This document shows positions 34,192-43,347 of a DNA stretch of 64,000 nt, one piece after another; the stretch's first letter is position 1; every line of letters starts with the position of its first letter. This DNA comes from JBCCBV01 sp039033855 (GTDB lineage Bacteria > Planctomycetota > Phycisphaerae > Phycisphaerales > Phycisphaeraceae): assembly GCA_039033855.1 (NCBI GenBank), contig JBCCBV010000009.1, positions 49,405 to 113,404 of the forward strand, in the 5' to 3' direction. A program made the translations under genes and the position numbers. A model generated the notes under the pieces. That model saw nothing but the letters and a program-made list of their open reading frames with translations. It was not told the origin of the DNA and searched no databases.

Positions 34192-34767
34192 TCAGCCGTC
34201 AGCCGGCGCGGTGGAAGGTTGGGTGTTGGCACCGTCCAAGGCGTGTTCGTGCAAGAACGCGACGAACGCGCGGTGGCGGTGGTCGTGGGTCTGCACCCAG
34301 TCGTGGACGCGGGCCAGGGTCACGCCGCCGCTGAGGTCCAGGTCCGTCTCGAATACGGCCCGATTCTGCTTGTCGAAGTAAGCGCGCGAGAAGCGTTGGG
34401 TGCGGTTCCACTCGTTGGTCACCTGCGCATCGACGCGCGGTGTGCTCCACGCGCTGTAGCTTTGGATCCAGTGGCCGTGCGTGTCCATGAGGATCGACAC
34501 CGGGTGGCCTTCGAGCGAGAAGGTGACCGCCGGGTCCTGCCGGCGCTGTGGCGTGTGGGCTTGGGCGTCGGCGTGGCCCTCGGCCTTGAGCACCGCGACG
34601 ACCTGCTCGGGCGTGATGGTCCGGAGCACCGTTTCGCGCGGGGCAGGTTCGGTGGCTTCGATCGTTTCGGTTGCCGCGGACGGGTCGGCTGACGACGCGC
34701 TCGGCAGGAGGCACAGCACGGCGGCGGCCAGCAGCCAGGCGGCGACGCGAGGCGGGGTTCGTTGCAT
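34192..34767 (-). CDS. Exported YbjN-domain protein
   Basis: A 191-residue protein with a Sec signal (VAAWLLAAAVLCLLPSASSA). Its YbjN-like domain shows ITPEQVVAVLKAEGHADAQ, VTNEWNRTQRFSRAYFDKQ and FETDLDLSGGVTLARVHDW. In E. coli YbjN is a stress-linked regulator, but exported versions are probably chaperone-like or sensor modules with no known function. The C-terminus is a short low-complexity tail. It is convergent with pyrE, with only 3 bp between stops. Confidence 0.75.
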   Translation of the reverse strand: MQRTPPRVAAWLLAAAVLCLLPSASSADPSAATETIEATEPAPRETVLRTITPEQVVAVLKAEGHADAQAHTPQRRQDPAVTFSLEGHPVSILMDTHGHWIQSYSAWSTPRVDAQVTNEWNRTQRFSRAYFDKQNRAVFETDLDLSGGVTLARVHDWVQTHDHRHRAFVAFLHEHALDGANTQPSTAPADG

Positions 34768-34810
34768 GAGGGGGCTCCGGGGTTGCGGCGGTAAGGCAAG
34801 CGACAGTCCG

Positions 34811-37096
34811 TCAACCGATCAGCCCGCCGGTGGTGCGGGGGGCGGCGCCTTCGGGAGACAGCCCGCGGATTTCCACGGCCTCGATCTCGCACTCGAGCGT
34901 GGCCCGCCCGTTGCGGTCGACCACCGACACCGGCACCTTGCCGGCCTTCCAGTCGGCCAACGGCAGCAGGGGCCAACGGCTGGGTGCCGAGCGGTCGGGG
35001 TCGATGGAGATCGCCGAGCCCGTCGGCCCCGGGGCCAGGCGGTCGACCACCAGCCGTGGCGACGCCAGGAAGTAGCCGAACGCCGTCACCCCCCGCGGCG
35101 AATACGCCAGGTAGTTGTTGACGTAGGTGTCGCAGAAGCCCAGCGACTGGGTGTGGGTGTTGGACATCACCTGCAGGTCCCAGTACCGGCCGGCCGAGCC
35201 CGAGCCGCGGAGCTTGAGGTGCCGGGCCAGCATGTCGCGCCACAAGTTCTGGGAAATCCAGGTATTTTCGACCTCGGCCGACGTGTGGCCGTCGCCGTAG
35301 CGGGATTGGTTCTCGCGGTCGGCCGAGCGCAGGTCCTGGGCGATGCGCTCGAACGACAGCAGCGGCTCGCGCCCGATCATCGCCGGAAGCACCAGGCCGT
35401 TGCCGGCGTAGATCGAGTAGGCGTCCCAGCCCTTGACGGTTTCGATCGGCGGCGGCTTGCCCGTCCACGGGTCGATCATGTCGACCGCCGAGCGCTGCAG
35501 GCACACCGCGTAGTGGTCGCCCAGCCAGGCGTCGCGCTCGATCCGCTCGACGGCCAAATCGGCGGCGGCCTCGCACGACTTGGCGAACGGCGCAAACGTC
35601 GGGTCGTCGCCGAGCGCCAACAAGTCGGCGGCGGCCCGCAGCGCCGCGGCGCGTTTGACCGCCAGGTACGTCTGCTTGCGCCCGAACTGCACCGCGGGCG
35701 ACGCGTCGTCGATCGTGTTCGCCACGCCCTCGGTCGGGAAGCCCGAGCCGTCGCGGTCGGTCCACAGCAGGTACTGCGCCAGGTCCTGCACGAGGTGCGG
35801 CAGCCGGCGGGCAAGCCCGGCGTCGCCCGTCCAGCGCCCGTAGGTCTGCAGCAACAGCAGGAAGTTGCAGTTCTCTTCCACCGGCATGGCGTGGGGGTAG
35901 TCCGGCCCGGTGGCGTCGATGCCCTGGCCGAAGTCCCGGCACATCACACGCCCGCCAGACTCGGCGTGGGGCGAGGTGAACCGCGGCCACTGCTCGAGCT
36001 CCATCCGCAGCAGGTCAGGCCAGAGCGTCAGATAGAACAGCGAGACGTTGTATTCCACGTCCACCGGGCTGTGGTACAGGCACGAGCCGTCCCACACGCT
36101 GAACCACCGCTGACGGCTCGGCGTCGGCGACGGGTCGGTGGGGTTCTTGATGTCGTCGTGTACGCACCACCAGGTGTTGGTCAGGAAGCTCTGGAACGAC
36201 AGGTGCAACAGGTGGCTTTCGGCCGCGTCGAGCGGCGCCTGCTCGAGCATGCGCTCGAACCGGCGCGACTTGGCCAGGCGTTCGTCGCGGGCGCGTACGG
36301 CGTCGTCGACCACCTCATCGAGCGAACGCCACCGGTCGGTGTACAGCAGCTTCGCGGGTTTGGCGCCGTCGGCCGTCTTGACCCGCAGCACCGGGCGATC
36401 GACGTGGGCGGCCCACACCAGCCGCCACTTGACGCCCGAGCCCGGCGCGGTCACCGGGACCATGCAGCGCAGGCCGTCGCCCGACGGCAGCGGCTCGGCG
36501 TCGGGGTTCAGCGACACCACGCGCTCGCGCACCGGCGCCGACACCCCGGGGCCGAAGCCCTCGCCCTCGAGCGCATCGACGCGCACAAACTCGTGCTCGG
36601 GCGCCAGCGGGCAGTCGTAGGCGAGCTCCACCGCGCAGGCCTCGGCGGTGACGTGGGTGTCCGGCCGTCGGAAGCGGATCAGCAGCTCGACCTCGGCCGG
36701 GTGCTTGCGGTGCGGGTGCCATCGCACGCGGTCCCCGGGGTGCGCTCGAAGCTCGATGTAGAACGCCGGCATCGTGCACAGCGCTTCGTCCTGCGGGTAG
36801 AACACCGCGTGGAAGTTGGCCTCGAACCGGACGCCCGACTCCACGCACTGGCCGCGGAACGTGATCGAGTTCATCCGGTCGAACTGCTCGCAGTGGGTCA
36901 GGTCCACCGCGTCGGGGTCGCGCGTCAGGGGCAGGCTGCGCACCGTGCCGTTGACATCGACCATGCCCACCAGCAGGTCGAGCGGTTGGTCGAGGAACCG
37001 GCCCAGGCCCGAGTGCATCACCCGGCGGTGATACGGCTCGAACAACAACCCAAAGCGGCTGCCCAATCGCCCCAACGGCCAAGTCATCAGCTGCAC
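34811..37096 (-). CDS. Six-hairpin glycosidase-like protein, family unassigned
   Basis: About 761 residues. The N-terminal 250 residues look like a beta-sandwich. The remainder is an (alpha/alpha)6-type region: SVWDGSCLYHSPVDVEYNVS, MPVEENCNFLLLLQTYGRWT, FPTEGVANTIDDASPAVQFG and GWDAYSIYAGNGLVLPAM. The MPVEEN block resembles the DUF4965/glutaminase-A-like six-hairpin proteins. It probably acts on a carbohydrate, but no catalytic pair can be assigned safely. There is no signal peptide. I chose GTG at 37096 because GGAG lies 7 nt upstream; ATG 37087 is the alternative. Confidence 0.7.
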   Translation of the reverse strand: MQLMTWPLGRLGSRFGLLFEPYHRRVMHSGLGRFLDQPLDLLVGMVDVNGTVRSLPLTRDPDAVDLTHCEQFDRMNSITFRGQCVESGVRFEANFHAVFYPQDEALCTMPAFYIELRAHPGDRVRWHPHRKHPAEVELLIRFRRPDTHVTAEACAVELAYDCPLAPEHEFVRVDALEGEGFGPGVSAPVRERVVSLNPDAEPLPSGDGLRCMVPVTAPGSGVKWRLVWAAHVDRPVLRVKTADGAKPAKLLYTDRWRSLDEVVDDAVRARDERLAKSRRFERMLEQAPLDAAESHLLHLSFQSFLTNTWWCVHDDIKNPTDPSPTPSRQRWFSVWDGSCLYHSPVDVEYNVSLFYLTLWPDLLRMELEQWPRFTSPHAESGGRVMCRDFGQGIDATGPDYPHAMPVEENCNFLLLLQTYGRWTGDAGLARRLPHLVQDLAQYLLWTDRDGSGFPTEGVANTIDDASPAVQFGRKQTYLAVKRAAALRAAADLLALGDDPTFAPFAKSCEAAADLAVERIERDAWLGDHYAVCLQRSAVDMIDPWTGKPPPIETVKGWDAYSIYAGNGLVLPAMIGREPLLSFERIAQDLRSADRENQSRYGDGHTSAEVENTWISQNLWRDMLARHLKLRGSGSAGRYWDLQVMSNTHTQSLGFCDTYVNNYLAYSPRGVTAFGYFLASPRLVVDRLAPGPTGSAISIDPDRSAPSRWPLLPLADWKAGKVPVSVVDRNGRATLECEIEAVEIRGLSPEGAAPRTTGGLIG

Positions 37097-37181
37097 GAAT
37101 GTGCTCCAGGCCCGAACGGTCGGCGGCGTCTCGGTGGCCCGCCGGTCCAAACCCGTGATTGTGACCGCACCACCCCCGCGG

Positions 37182-38408
37182 TCAAGCCGACGTCGGCATC
37201 GCCGCGCCCAGCACGCCCGCCACCGCCGCGAGCGCCTGCGCCGCGCGGTCCAGCTCGGCCTGGGTCGTCTCGGGCGAAAGCGAAAAACGCACCGCGCCGT
37301 GCGCCACCGCTTCGGCCACGCCCATGCCCAGCAGCACCGGCGAAGGTTCGAGGCTCCCGCTGCTGCACGCCGCCCCGGCCGAGGCATACACCCCGCGCTC
37401 GCTCAGGCCGATCACCAGCGCCTCGCCCTCCAAGCCCGGCAGCGCGATGAGGCTGGTGTTCTCCAGCCGCTCGGCGCCCCGGCCGATGACCACCGCGTCG
37501 GGCCGTAGGGCGCAAACCGCCGACTCAAACCCGTCGCGGAGTTTGCCCAGCTTCACCCGATGGGCCGGGTCGGCCAACCCGTCGAGCGATTCCTGCGCCG
37601 CCACGCCCGCGCCGACCACGGCCGGGGCGTTCTCCGTGCCCGACCGCCGATCCAGTTCCTGCGCCCCGCCGAGCTGCTGCGGCGTCACCCGCACGCCCTT
37701 GCCCAGCGCCAGCAGCCCCACGCCCTTGGGCCCGTAGAACTTGTGCGCAGCGCCGGTCAGCAGGTCGATGCCCGCCGCGTCGGTTTCGGTCGGACGCTTG
37801 CCCAGCCATTGCGTGGCGTCGGTGTGGAGCAAGACCTTGGCCCGCCGACCGGCCTGGCGCAGCCGCTCGCGCACGCCTTGCAGCGCTTCGGCCAGCTCGA
37901 CGATGGGCTGGACGACGCCGGTCTCGTTGTTCGCCCAGTGCACCGACACGACCACCCGCTTGGCGGTTTGGGCGGCGTGCTCGGCGTGTTCGGCGGCGCG
38001 AGTCGGGTCGATACGGCCGTGGGAGTCGAGGTCGAGCCAGGTCGCGGCTTGCCCCGACGCCTGCCAGGCCTCGGCGGCGATGCGGACGGCCGAGTGCTCG
38101 GCCCGGGTGGTGACGAGCGCCGCGGCCCCGGGCTCGGCCGGCTTGGTGGCCGACACGCCCAGCCCGCCGAACACCGCGAGCTGCGCGGCCTCGGTCCCGC
38201 CGGAGCAGAGCACCAGGCGCTTGGGATCGACGCCGGCCAGCGTCGCCAGCTGCCGTCGGGCGTTTTCGAGCGCGTAGCGCGCGTCCTGCCCGGCCCGGTG
38301 GACCGAAGACGGGTTGGCCCAGGCCGTGCGTTGGGCCCGGTCCATGGCCCGGCAGGCCTCGGCGCTCGGCCGGGTGGTGGCGTTGTGATCGAGATACACC
38401 GGTTCCAC
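37182..38408 (-). CDS. Cysteine desulfurase (IscS/NifS type)
   Basis: A 408-residue PLP enzyme that takes sulfur from cysteine for Fe-S clusters or thiolated tRNA. VYLDHNATTRPS is the family N-terminus. SGGTEAAQLAV, the NNETGVVQPI loop, the PLP lysine in GAAHKFYGPKGVG and the active-site Cys in ASAGAACSSGSLEPSPVL are all present. The Cys loop is of the longer group I type. There is no iscU or iscR beside it. The start is GTG at 38408, divergent from lysA with a 51-bp gap that must hold both promoters. Confidence 0.92.
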   Translation of the reverse strand: MEPVYLDHNATTRPSAEACRAMDRAQRTAWANPSSVHRAGQDARYALENARRQLATLAGVDPKRLVLCSGGTEAAQLAVFGGLGVSATKPAEPGAAALVTTRAEHSAVRIAAEAWQASGQAATWLDLDSHGRIDPTRAAEHAEHAAQTAKRVVVSVHWANNETGVVQPIVELAEALQGVRERLRQAGRRAKVLLHTDATQWLGKRPTETDAAGIDLLTGAAHKFYGPKGVGLLALGKGVRVTPQQLGGAQELDRRSGTENAPAVVGAGVAAQESLDGLADPAHRVKLGKLRDGFESAVCALRPDAVVIGRGAERLENTSLIALPGLEGEALVIGLSERGVYASAGAACSSGSLEPSPVLLGMGVAEAVAHGAVRFSLSPETTQAELDRAAQALAAVAGVLGAAMPTSA

Positions 38409-38459
38409 GCCCGCACGATAGGTCGTGCTTATGATCTCGCTCCGCAAAGAAAGGCCCCC

Positions 38460-39776
38460 ATGGACCACTTCCAATACCGCGACGGCCAGCTGTTCTGCGA
38501 AGACGTCGCCGTCGACCGCATCGCCCGCGACCTGGGCACCCCGCTTTACCTCTATTCCAAGGCCACGCTGGTGCACCACTACCGGGGCCTGGCCGACGCC
38601 TTCGCCGAGCTCGACCCCTGGGTCTGCTACTCGATCAAAAGCTGCGGCAACCTGCACCTGTGCAAGACCCTGGTCGAGCAGGGCGCGGGCATGGACGTGG
38701 TGTCCGGGGGCGAGGTCCACCGCGCCCGCCTGGCCGGCGCCGACCTGTCCAAGTGCGTCTTCGCCGGCGTGGGCAAGACCGACGCCGAAATCGCCTACGC
38801 CCTCGAGCACGGCGTGGGGGTGTTCAACATCGAATCCGAACCGGAGTTCGAGAACGTCGCCGCCATCGCCCAGCGGATGGGCCGCACCGCCCGCGCCGCC
38901 CTGCGCGTCAACCCCGACGTGGCCGACAGCAAGACCCACGCCAAGACCACCACCGGCGCCAAGGCCACCAAGTTCGGCGTCGACCTCGAACGCGCCCCGG
39001 CGTTCTTCGCCCGCTACGGCAAGCACCCGGCGCTCAAGCTGACGGCCGTGCACATCCACATCGGCTCGCCCATCTACTCGGCCGAGCCCTACGTCCGCGC
39101 GCTCGACAAAGTCCTGCCGATGATCGACGACCTGCGCGAGGCCGGCCACACCATCGACCTGCTCGACATCGGCGGCGGCTTTGCGGCCGACTACGAAACC
39201 GGCGCTTCGCCCAACTACGCCGACTACGCCAAGGACATCGTGCCCAAGCTCCGCCGGTTCAAGAAAGAGGGCGGGACCATCGTGATCGAGCCGGGCCGGA
39301 CCATCGCCGCCAACGCCGGCGTGCTCGTCGGCCGCGTGCAATACGTCAAGACCGGCGGGCCCAAGAAGTTCGTCATCCTCGACACCGGCATGAACCACCT
39401 GATCCGCCCGACGCTCTACAACGCCTGGCAGTTCGTCTGGCCGACCTCGGTCGCGCCCAACCACACCCCCGAGCGCCGCGGCCCCGACCAGCCCATGCCC
39501 GGCCTGGAAACGTGCGACGTCGTCGGGCCCGTCTGCGAAACCGGCGACTACCTCGCCCAGGACCGCGCCCTGCCGCCGGTCGCCCGCGGAGACCTGGTCG
39601 CCGTGTTCTCCTCCGGCGCCTACGGCATGGTCATGGCGTCGAACTACAACGCCCTGCCCCGGCCCGCCGAGGCCCTGGTCGAGGGCGACGACTACCGCCT
39701 GATCCGAAGGCGCGAAACCTACGAAGACCTGGTCGGCCCCGAGCTTGAGGTGGAGCCCCAGCCCGTAACGGCCTGA
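38460..39776 (+). CDS. lysA: Diaminopimelate decarboxylase
   Basis: A 438-residue fold-type III PLP decarboxylase making lysine from meso-diaminopimelate. The PLP lysine is in VCYSIKSCGNLHL. HIHIGSPI, DIGGGFAADY, IEPGRTIAANAGVLVG, the Cys/Glu segment GPVCETGDYLA and the late Tyr in SGAYGMVMASNYN are conserved. Ornithine/arginine-type relatives exist, but the CETGD segment favours diaminopimelate. The ATG at 38460 has AAAGAAAGG just upstream. Confidence 0.9.
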   Translation: MDHFQYRDGQLFCEDVAVDRIARDLGTPLYLYSKATLVHHYRGLADAFAELDPWVCYSIKSCGNLHLCKTLVEQGAGMDVVSGGEVHRARLAGADLSKCVFAGVGKTDAEIAYALEHGVGVFNIESEPEFENVAAIAQRMGRTARAALRVNPDVADSKTHAKTTTGAKATKFGVDLERAPAFFARYGKHPALKLTAVHIHIGSPIYSAEPYVRALDKVLPMIDDLREAGHTIDLLDIGGGFAADYETGASPNYADYAKDIVPKLRRFKKEGGTIVIEPGRTIAANAGVLVGRVQYVKTGGPKKFVILDTGMNHLIRPTLYNAWQFVWPTSVAPNHTPERRGPDQPMPGLETCDVVGPVCETGDYLAQDRALPPVARGDLVAVFSSGAYGMVMASNYNALPRPAEALVEGDDYRLIRRRETYEDLVGPELEVEPQPVTA

Positions 39777-39851
39777 GCCGCGCCGCACCGTCAGAGTTCA
39801 GGTCGTGAAGCCGGTTTCCCGGGCCAACGGCCGGGTGTGCTCCTGGGGCAT

Positions 39852-39890
39852 ACTTCCGGGCCCAACTTTCGGGCCAAACTTCCGGGGGGG
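39852..39890 (+). repeat. Three 13-bp tandem repeats upstream of ruvB
   Basis: The units are ACTTCCGGGCCCA, ACTTTCGGGCCAA and ACTTCCGGGGGGG, in exact 13-bp register and ending 13 bp before the ruvB ATG. They may affect ruvB expression. The TTCCGGG core recurs in other short repeats of the window. Confidence 0.6.
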
Positions 39891-39903
39891 TAGGCTTCTT
39901 GCC

Positions 39904-40989
39904 ATGAGCACCGAGCGCATCGTTTCCGCCGCCGCGGTGGACCCGGACGAAGACCGCCGGAACGTCGCCCTGCGCCCCGAGACGATGGACCGTTACATCG
40001 GCCAGCGGGCGCTGGTGGAGAAGCTGCGCGTGGCCCTGCGCGCCGCCGCCGACCGAGGCGAGGCGATGGACCACCTGCTGCTGCACGGCCCGCCCGGCTT
40101 GGGCAAGACCACGCTGGCCCACCTGGTCGCCGCCGAGCTCGACGCCAACCTGGTGGTCACCTCGGGCCCGGCGCTCACCAAACCCGCCGAGCTCGCCGGC
40201 CTGCTGACCAAGCTGCGCGAGCGCGACGTCCTGTTCGTCGACGAGATCCACCGCATGCCCGTGGCGCTCGAGGAGTATCTCTACTCGGCGATGGAGGACT
40301 TCCGCATCGACGTGCGCGTCGATTCGGGCATGCACGCCCGCACGGTGACGCTGCGCCTGCACCCGTTCACGCTCGTGGGTGCTACCACCCGGGCCGGCCT
40401 GCTGTCGGGGCCGATGCGCAGCCGGTTCGGCCTGCAGGGTCACCTGGAGTTCTACCCGCCGGAAGAACTGCTGTTGATCTTGCGATATTCAGCCTTTCGT
40501 CTGGGCCTGCGCGGCGCCAGCGACTCGGGATCGAAGGCGTCCGGCGAGCTCGACGGGGCGCTGCTCCGCCTGGCCGAGCGATCGCGCGGCACGCCGCGCA
40601 TCGCCAACCGGCTGCTCCGGCGGCTGCGCGACTTCGCCCAGGTCCGCCACGCGGGCGTGGTCAGCGCCCAGGCCTGCGACGATGCGCTGGCGCTCGAAGG
40701 CGTCGATGCGCTCGGGCTCGACAGCCTCGACCGCCGGTATCTCAAGTGCCTGGCCGAGGTGTATCGCGGCGGGCCGGCCGGGCTGGAAGCGATCGCGGCG
40801 TCGATCGCCGAAGACGCCGGGACGCTCGAGCAGGCCGTCGAGCCGTATTTGTTGCAAGCGGGTCTCTTGGCCCGCACGCGCCGTGGGCGTCAACTCACGA
40901 AGCGCGCCGCCGATCACCTGGGTGTCGATGTCGATCCCCCCGGCGGGGAAGACGGCGACGCATCAGCGGACGCGCTGTTCGAGGGGTAA
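39904..40989 (+). CDS. ruvB: Holliday junction branch-migration helicase RuvB
   Basis: A 361-residue AAA+ motor that drives branch migration with RuvA. Walker A is GPPGLGKTT, Walker B LFVDEIHRM, sensor 1 GATTRAGLLSGPM and the arginine finger RSRFG. The N-terminal LRPETMDRYIGQ and the winged-helix end (DRRYLKCLAEVYRGGPAGLE, QAGLLARTRRGRQLT) are standard. ruvA and ruvC are not adjacent. The ATG at 39904 follows a triple 13-bp repeat. Confidence 0.95.
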   Translation: MSTERIVSAAAVDPDEDRRNVALRPETMDRYIGQRALVEKLRVALRAAADRGEAMDHLLLHGPPGLGKTTLAHLVAAELDANLVVTSGPALTKPAELAGLLTKLRERDVLFVDEIHRMPVALEEYLYSAMEDFRIDVRVDSGMHARTVTLRLHPFTLVGATTRAGLLSGPMRSRFGLQGHLEFYPPEELLLILRYSAFRLGLRGASDSGSKASGELDGALLRLAERSRGTPRIANRLLRRLRDFAQVRHAGVVSAQACDDALALEGVDALGLDSLDRRYLKCLAEVYRGGPAGLEAIAASIAEDAGTLEQAVEPYLLQAGLLARTRRGRQLTKRAADHLGVDVDPPGGEDGDASADALFEG

Positions 40990-41010
40990 TCGCCAAGACC
41001 GGAGCTCCCG

Positions 41011-41478
41011 CTACTCGATCACCAGGCTGCCGTCGGGATGGAACTTCCAGCTCTCGGCCCAGGCGACTTCCCACAGGTGGCCGTCGGGGTCGGCGAAGTA
41101 CCCGCTGTAGCCGCCCCAGAACGTGTCGGCGGCCGGCTTCTCAATCGTTCCCCCGGCCCGCTCGGCGAGTTGGAGCACCTGGTCCACCTCGCGCTTTTGC
41201 CGGGTGTTGTAGGCAAGGCTGATGGGCGGCACGACGCCTCGGTCCAGGGCGCGGTCGGCGTCGAGCCGGCGGGGCAGGTGTTCGCCTGCGAACTTGGCGT
41301 AGGGGTAGATGCACAAGCAGACGCCTTGCAGCCGAAAGGCGATCCAGTCGTCGTCCGGTTTGCGACTCGTGGGCAGTCCCAAGCCTTCGGCGTAGAAGCG
41401 ATAGGAACGCCGCATGTCTTCGACCAACAGCGTGAGGATGCTGATCCTGGGCTCGATCGCTTGGAGTTTGTTGGGCAT
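41011..41478 (-). CDS. VOC-family (glyoxalase/bleomycin-resistance fold) protein
   Basis: A 155-residue VOC-fold protein. ILTLLVEDMRRSYRFYAEGL is the usual first betaalphabeta unit, and YSGYFADPDGHLWEVAWAES is the second metal-binding half with Glu and an upstream His/Asp region. Members are metal-dependent lyases, isomerases or dioxygenases, or simple binding proteins; nothing specifies the reaction here. ATG 41478 is preceded by an in-frame TTG. It is convergent with ruvB, and the next gene upstream on the same strand stops 16 bp beyond its start. Confidence 0.8.
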   Translation of the reverse strand: MPNKLQAIEPRISILTLLVEDMRRSYRFYAEGLGLPTSRKPDDDWIAFRLQGVCLCIYPYAKFAGEHLPRRLDADRALDRGVVPPISLAYNTRQKREVDQVLQLAERAGGTIEKPAADTFWGGYSGYFADPDGHLWEVAWAESWKFHPDGSLVIE

Positions 41479-41493
41479 CAAACTCGCCCCGTC

Positions 41494-42309
41494 TTACCGA
41501 TACACATCCCGCTGGCGGACGAACTTGATCGGCCGTTCTTCCGGGCGGAGCGGGTTGCCGGGCGTTTCGTAGTGCAGCTCGCGCGTGCGTTGGAGCAGGA
41601 CGGGCTCGGTGAGGGTCTGCCCGTCGGGGCCGATGCGCGGGTTGCCGGTCAGCGGGTCGACGGCGACGCGGTTAAGCGGCTCGCCGGTGACCGGGTCGGT
41701 GGCCTGGACGGTTTCGCCGTAGATGCCGGCGACGTAGACCCAGAGCTCGTCCACGTCGCCGCGCGGCGCCGGCCAGATGGCCACGCTCTCGCGGGCGAAG
41801 TCTTCGCCCTCGCGCAGCCAGCCCCGGGCCCGGCTGGGCGGCTCGACCAGCGGGCTGCGCAGCTTGTTCTGGATGGCGTCGAACACCGCCGCGGAATGGA
41901 CCGACGACGAGCCGCGCTGGATCTCGCCCGAGTCGGTCATCACGTCGATTTCGGGGGTGAAGAACCGCGGCTGGCCGGTGTGGTTGACGACCTTGTAGGG
42001 CAGGTACCAGTAGCGGGCCGGTTCGCCGTCGGCGTCGAGCACCACGACCGCGTCGAGCTGGCCGGTGGTGAACGCCAGCGACCATTCGGTGGTCACCAGC
42101 TCGGGCGTGGGGTTGAGCACGGGCTCGGCGGCGGCGGGTGCGTCGTCCGCGCCTTCCTGGGCGACGGCGAGCGGGGCGCAGAGCGCGGCACCCAGCCCCA
42201 GACTTACACCCAGGCTGAGGCTCAGACAAACGGCGGCGGGCCGCGTCGGCGGCGCGCCCCGGCGGGTGCGGGTTCGGCCCAAACGGCTTGGCGGGGTAGA
42301 GTTGGCCAT
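41494..42309 (-). CDS. Exported protein of unknown function
   Basis: A 271-residue protein with a basic N-terminus and a signal peptide core (CLSLSLGVSLGLGAALCAPL) ending in AVAQ. The mature part starts with an acidic/Ala-Pro linker and then beta-rich sequence (TEWSLAFTTGQLDAVVVLDA, YWYLPYKVVNHTGQPRFFTP). It ends in a segment with LNRVAVDPLTGNPRIGPDGQ. I do not recognise a family. It may be cotranscribed with the VOC gene 15 bp downstream. Confidence 0.65.
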   Translation of the reverse strand: MANSTPPSRLGRTRTRRGAPPTRPAAVCLSLSLGVSLGLGAALCAPLAVAQEGADDAPAAAEPVLNPTPELVTTEWSLAFTTGQLDAVVVLDADGEPARYWYLPYKVVNHTGQPRFFTPEIDVMTDSGEIQRGSSSVHSAAVFDAIQNKLRSPLVEPPSRARGWLREGEDFARESVAIWPAPRGDVDELWVYVAGIYGETVQATDPVTGEPLNRVAVDPLTGNPRIGPDGQTLTEPVLLQRTRELHYETPGNPLRPEERPIKFVRQRDVYR

Positions 42310-42354
42310 GCGCCGAGGATACCGCGCCCCTTCGCCGAAAGACACGACTTGGCG

Positions 42355-43347
42355 GTGATCGACTCTTCCCATGCCGGCACCGAGCCGCAGGGCCTGCGCA
42401 TCGCCCGGGTCGATCCCGCGCAGCGCGCGGTGGCCCTGGGCGTGCTGCTCAAGGGCAAACCCGACCCCGACGAGCCCTCGGTGCAGGCGTTTTTGGATTT
42501 CGCCCGGGCCCACAAGGTGCCGCTCGACGACCTGTGGGCCGCGTGCGACGCCTCCCGGCCCGACCGCCCGCTGGCCGCGGCGCTGCTGGCGCCCTCGCCC
42601 GGGCGCACGGCGATGCTGTTCGTTTCGCCCATCCGCGAGCCCGCAGGCGTGGCCCGGGCCGCCGAGCTCATCGACACCCTGGTGGCCGGTCGGCTGGACC
42701 GCCGGGTGCGCGTGGTGCAGGCGCTGCTCGACGTCGGCCAGACCGAAGAGCAGCAGGCCCTGGTCGACGGCGGGTTCATCCGCTTGGCCCGGCTGGCGTA
42801 CCTGCAACGGCCGTGCCCGTCGGTCCGCCGGGTCGATCCCTTGGCGCCCGCGCTGGCCCGAAGGCTCGACGGCCGGACGCCCGAGGTCTTCGCCTACACC
42901 CCGGAAATGGCGCCGAAGTTCGAGCGCGCCATCCTCGCCAGCTACCGGGGCACACAGGACTGCCCGGGCCTGCTCGGTCTGCGGCCGATCGACGAGGTGC
43001 TCGAAGGCCACCGCGCGTCGGGTGTGCACCGGCCGGACCTGTGGTTCGCCGTGTACGACCGGGACGAACCCGTCGCGGTGCTGCTGATCAACCAGTCGCA
43101 CCAATCGACGGGGTTCGAGCTGGTGTACCTGGGCGTGGCCGACACGGCGCGCGGGAAAGGGCTGGGGCGCGCGCTGCTTGAGCACGGCCTGGCCGAGTCG
43201 GGCCGTCAGGGCGCAGGGTCGATGGTGTTGGCCGTCGATGAGCGCAACGACCCGGCCGTGCGCTTGTATCGCAGCATGGGGTTCGCGGCGCGCACGCGCA
43301 AGGTGGCGATGATCCGGCCCACCGAATCGGCCGGGCAGGGCGGCTAG
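42355..43347 (+). CDS. GNAT-family N-acetyltransferase with N-terminal extension
   Basis: About 330 residues. The C-terminal half is a GNAT domain: WFAVYDRDEPVAVLLINQSH, FELVYLGVADTARGKGLGRA (acetyl-CoA pyrophosphate loop RGKGLG) and MVLAVDERNDPAVRLYRSMG. The N-terminal 170 residues look like a degenerate GNAT repeat (AAALLAPSPGRTAMLFVSPI, VVQALLDVGQTEEQQALVDG), so this is a two-domain acetyltransferase. The acceptor is unknown. The start is GTG at 42355 or TTG at 42349, divergent from the exported-protein gene. Confidence 0.8.
   Translation: MIDSSHAGTEPQGLRIARVDPAQRAVALGVLLKGKPDPDEPSVQAFLDFARAHKVPLDDLWAACDASRPDRPLAAALLAPSPGRTAMLFVSPIREPAGVARAAELIDTLVAGRLDRRVRVVQALLDVGQTEEQQALVDGGFIRLARLAYLQRPCPSVRRVDPLAPALARRLDGRTPEVFAYTPEMAPKFERAILASYRGTQDCPGLLGLRPIDEVLEGHRASGVHRPDLWFAVYDRDEPVAVLLINQSHQSTGFELVYLGVADTARGKGLGRALLEHGLAESGRQGAGSMVLAVDERNDPAVRLYRSMGFAARTRKVAMIRPTESAGQGG

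Noticed and set aside
34811..37387. A longer N-terminus for the six-hairpin protein, reaching to 37387
   Set aside because: The extra residues run into the 3' end of the cysteine desulfurase gene, have no structured pattern, and a GTG with GGAG at 7 nt spacing exists at 37096.
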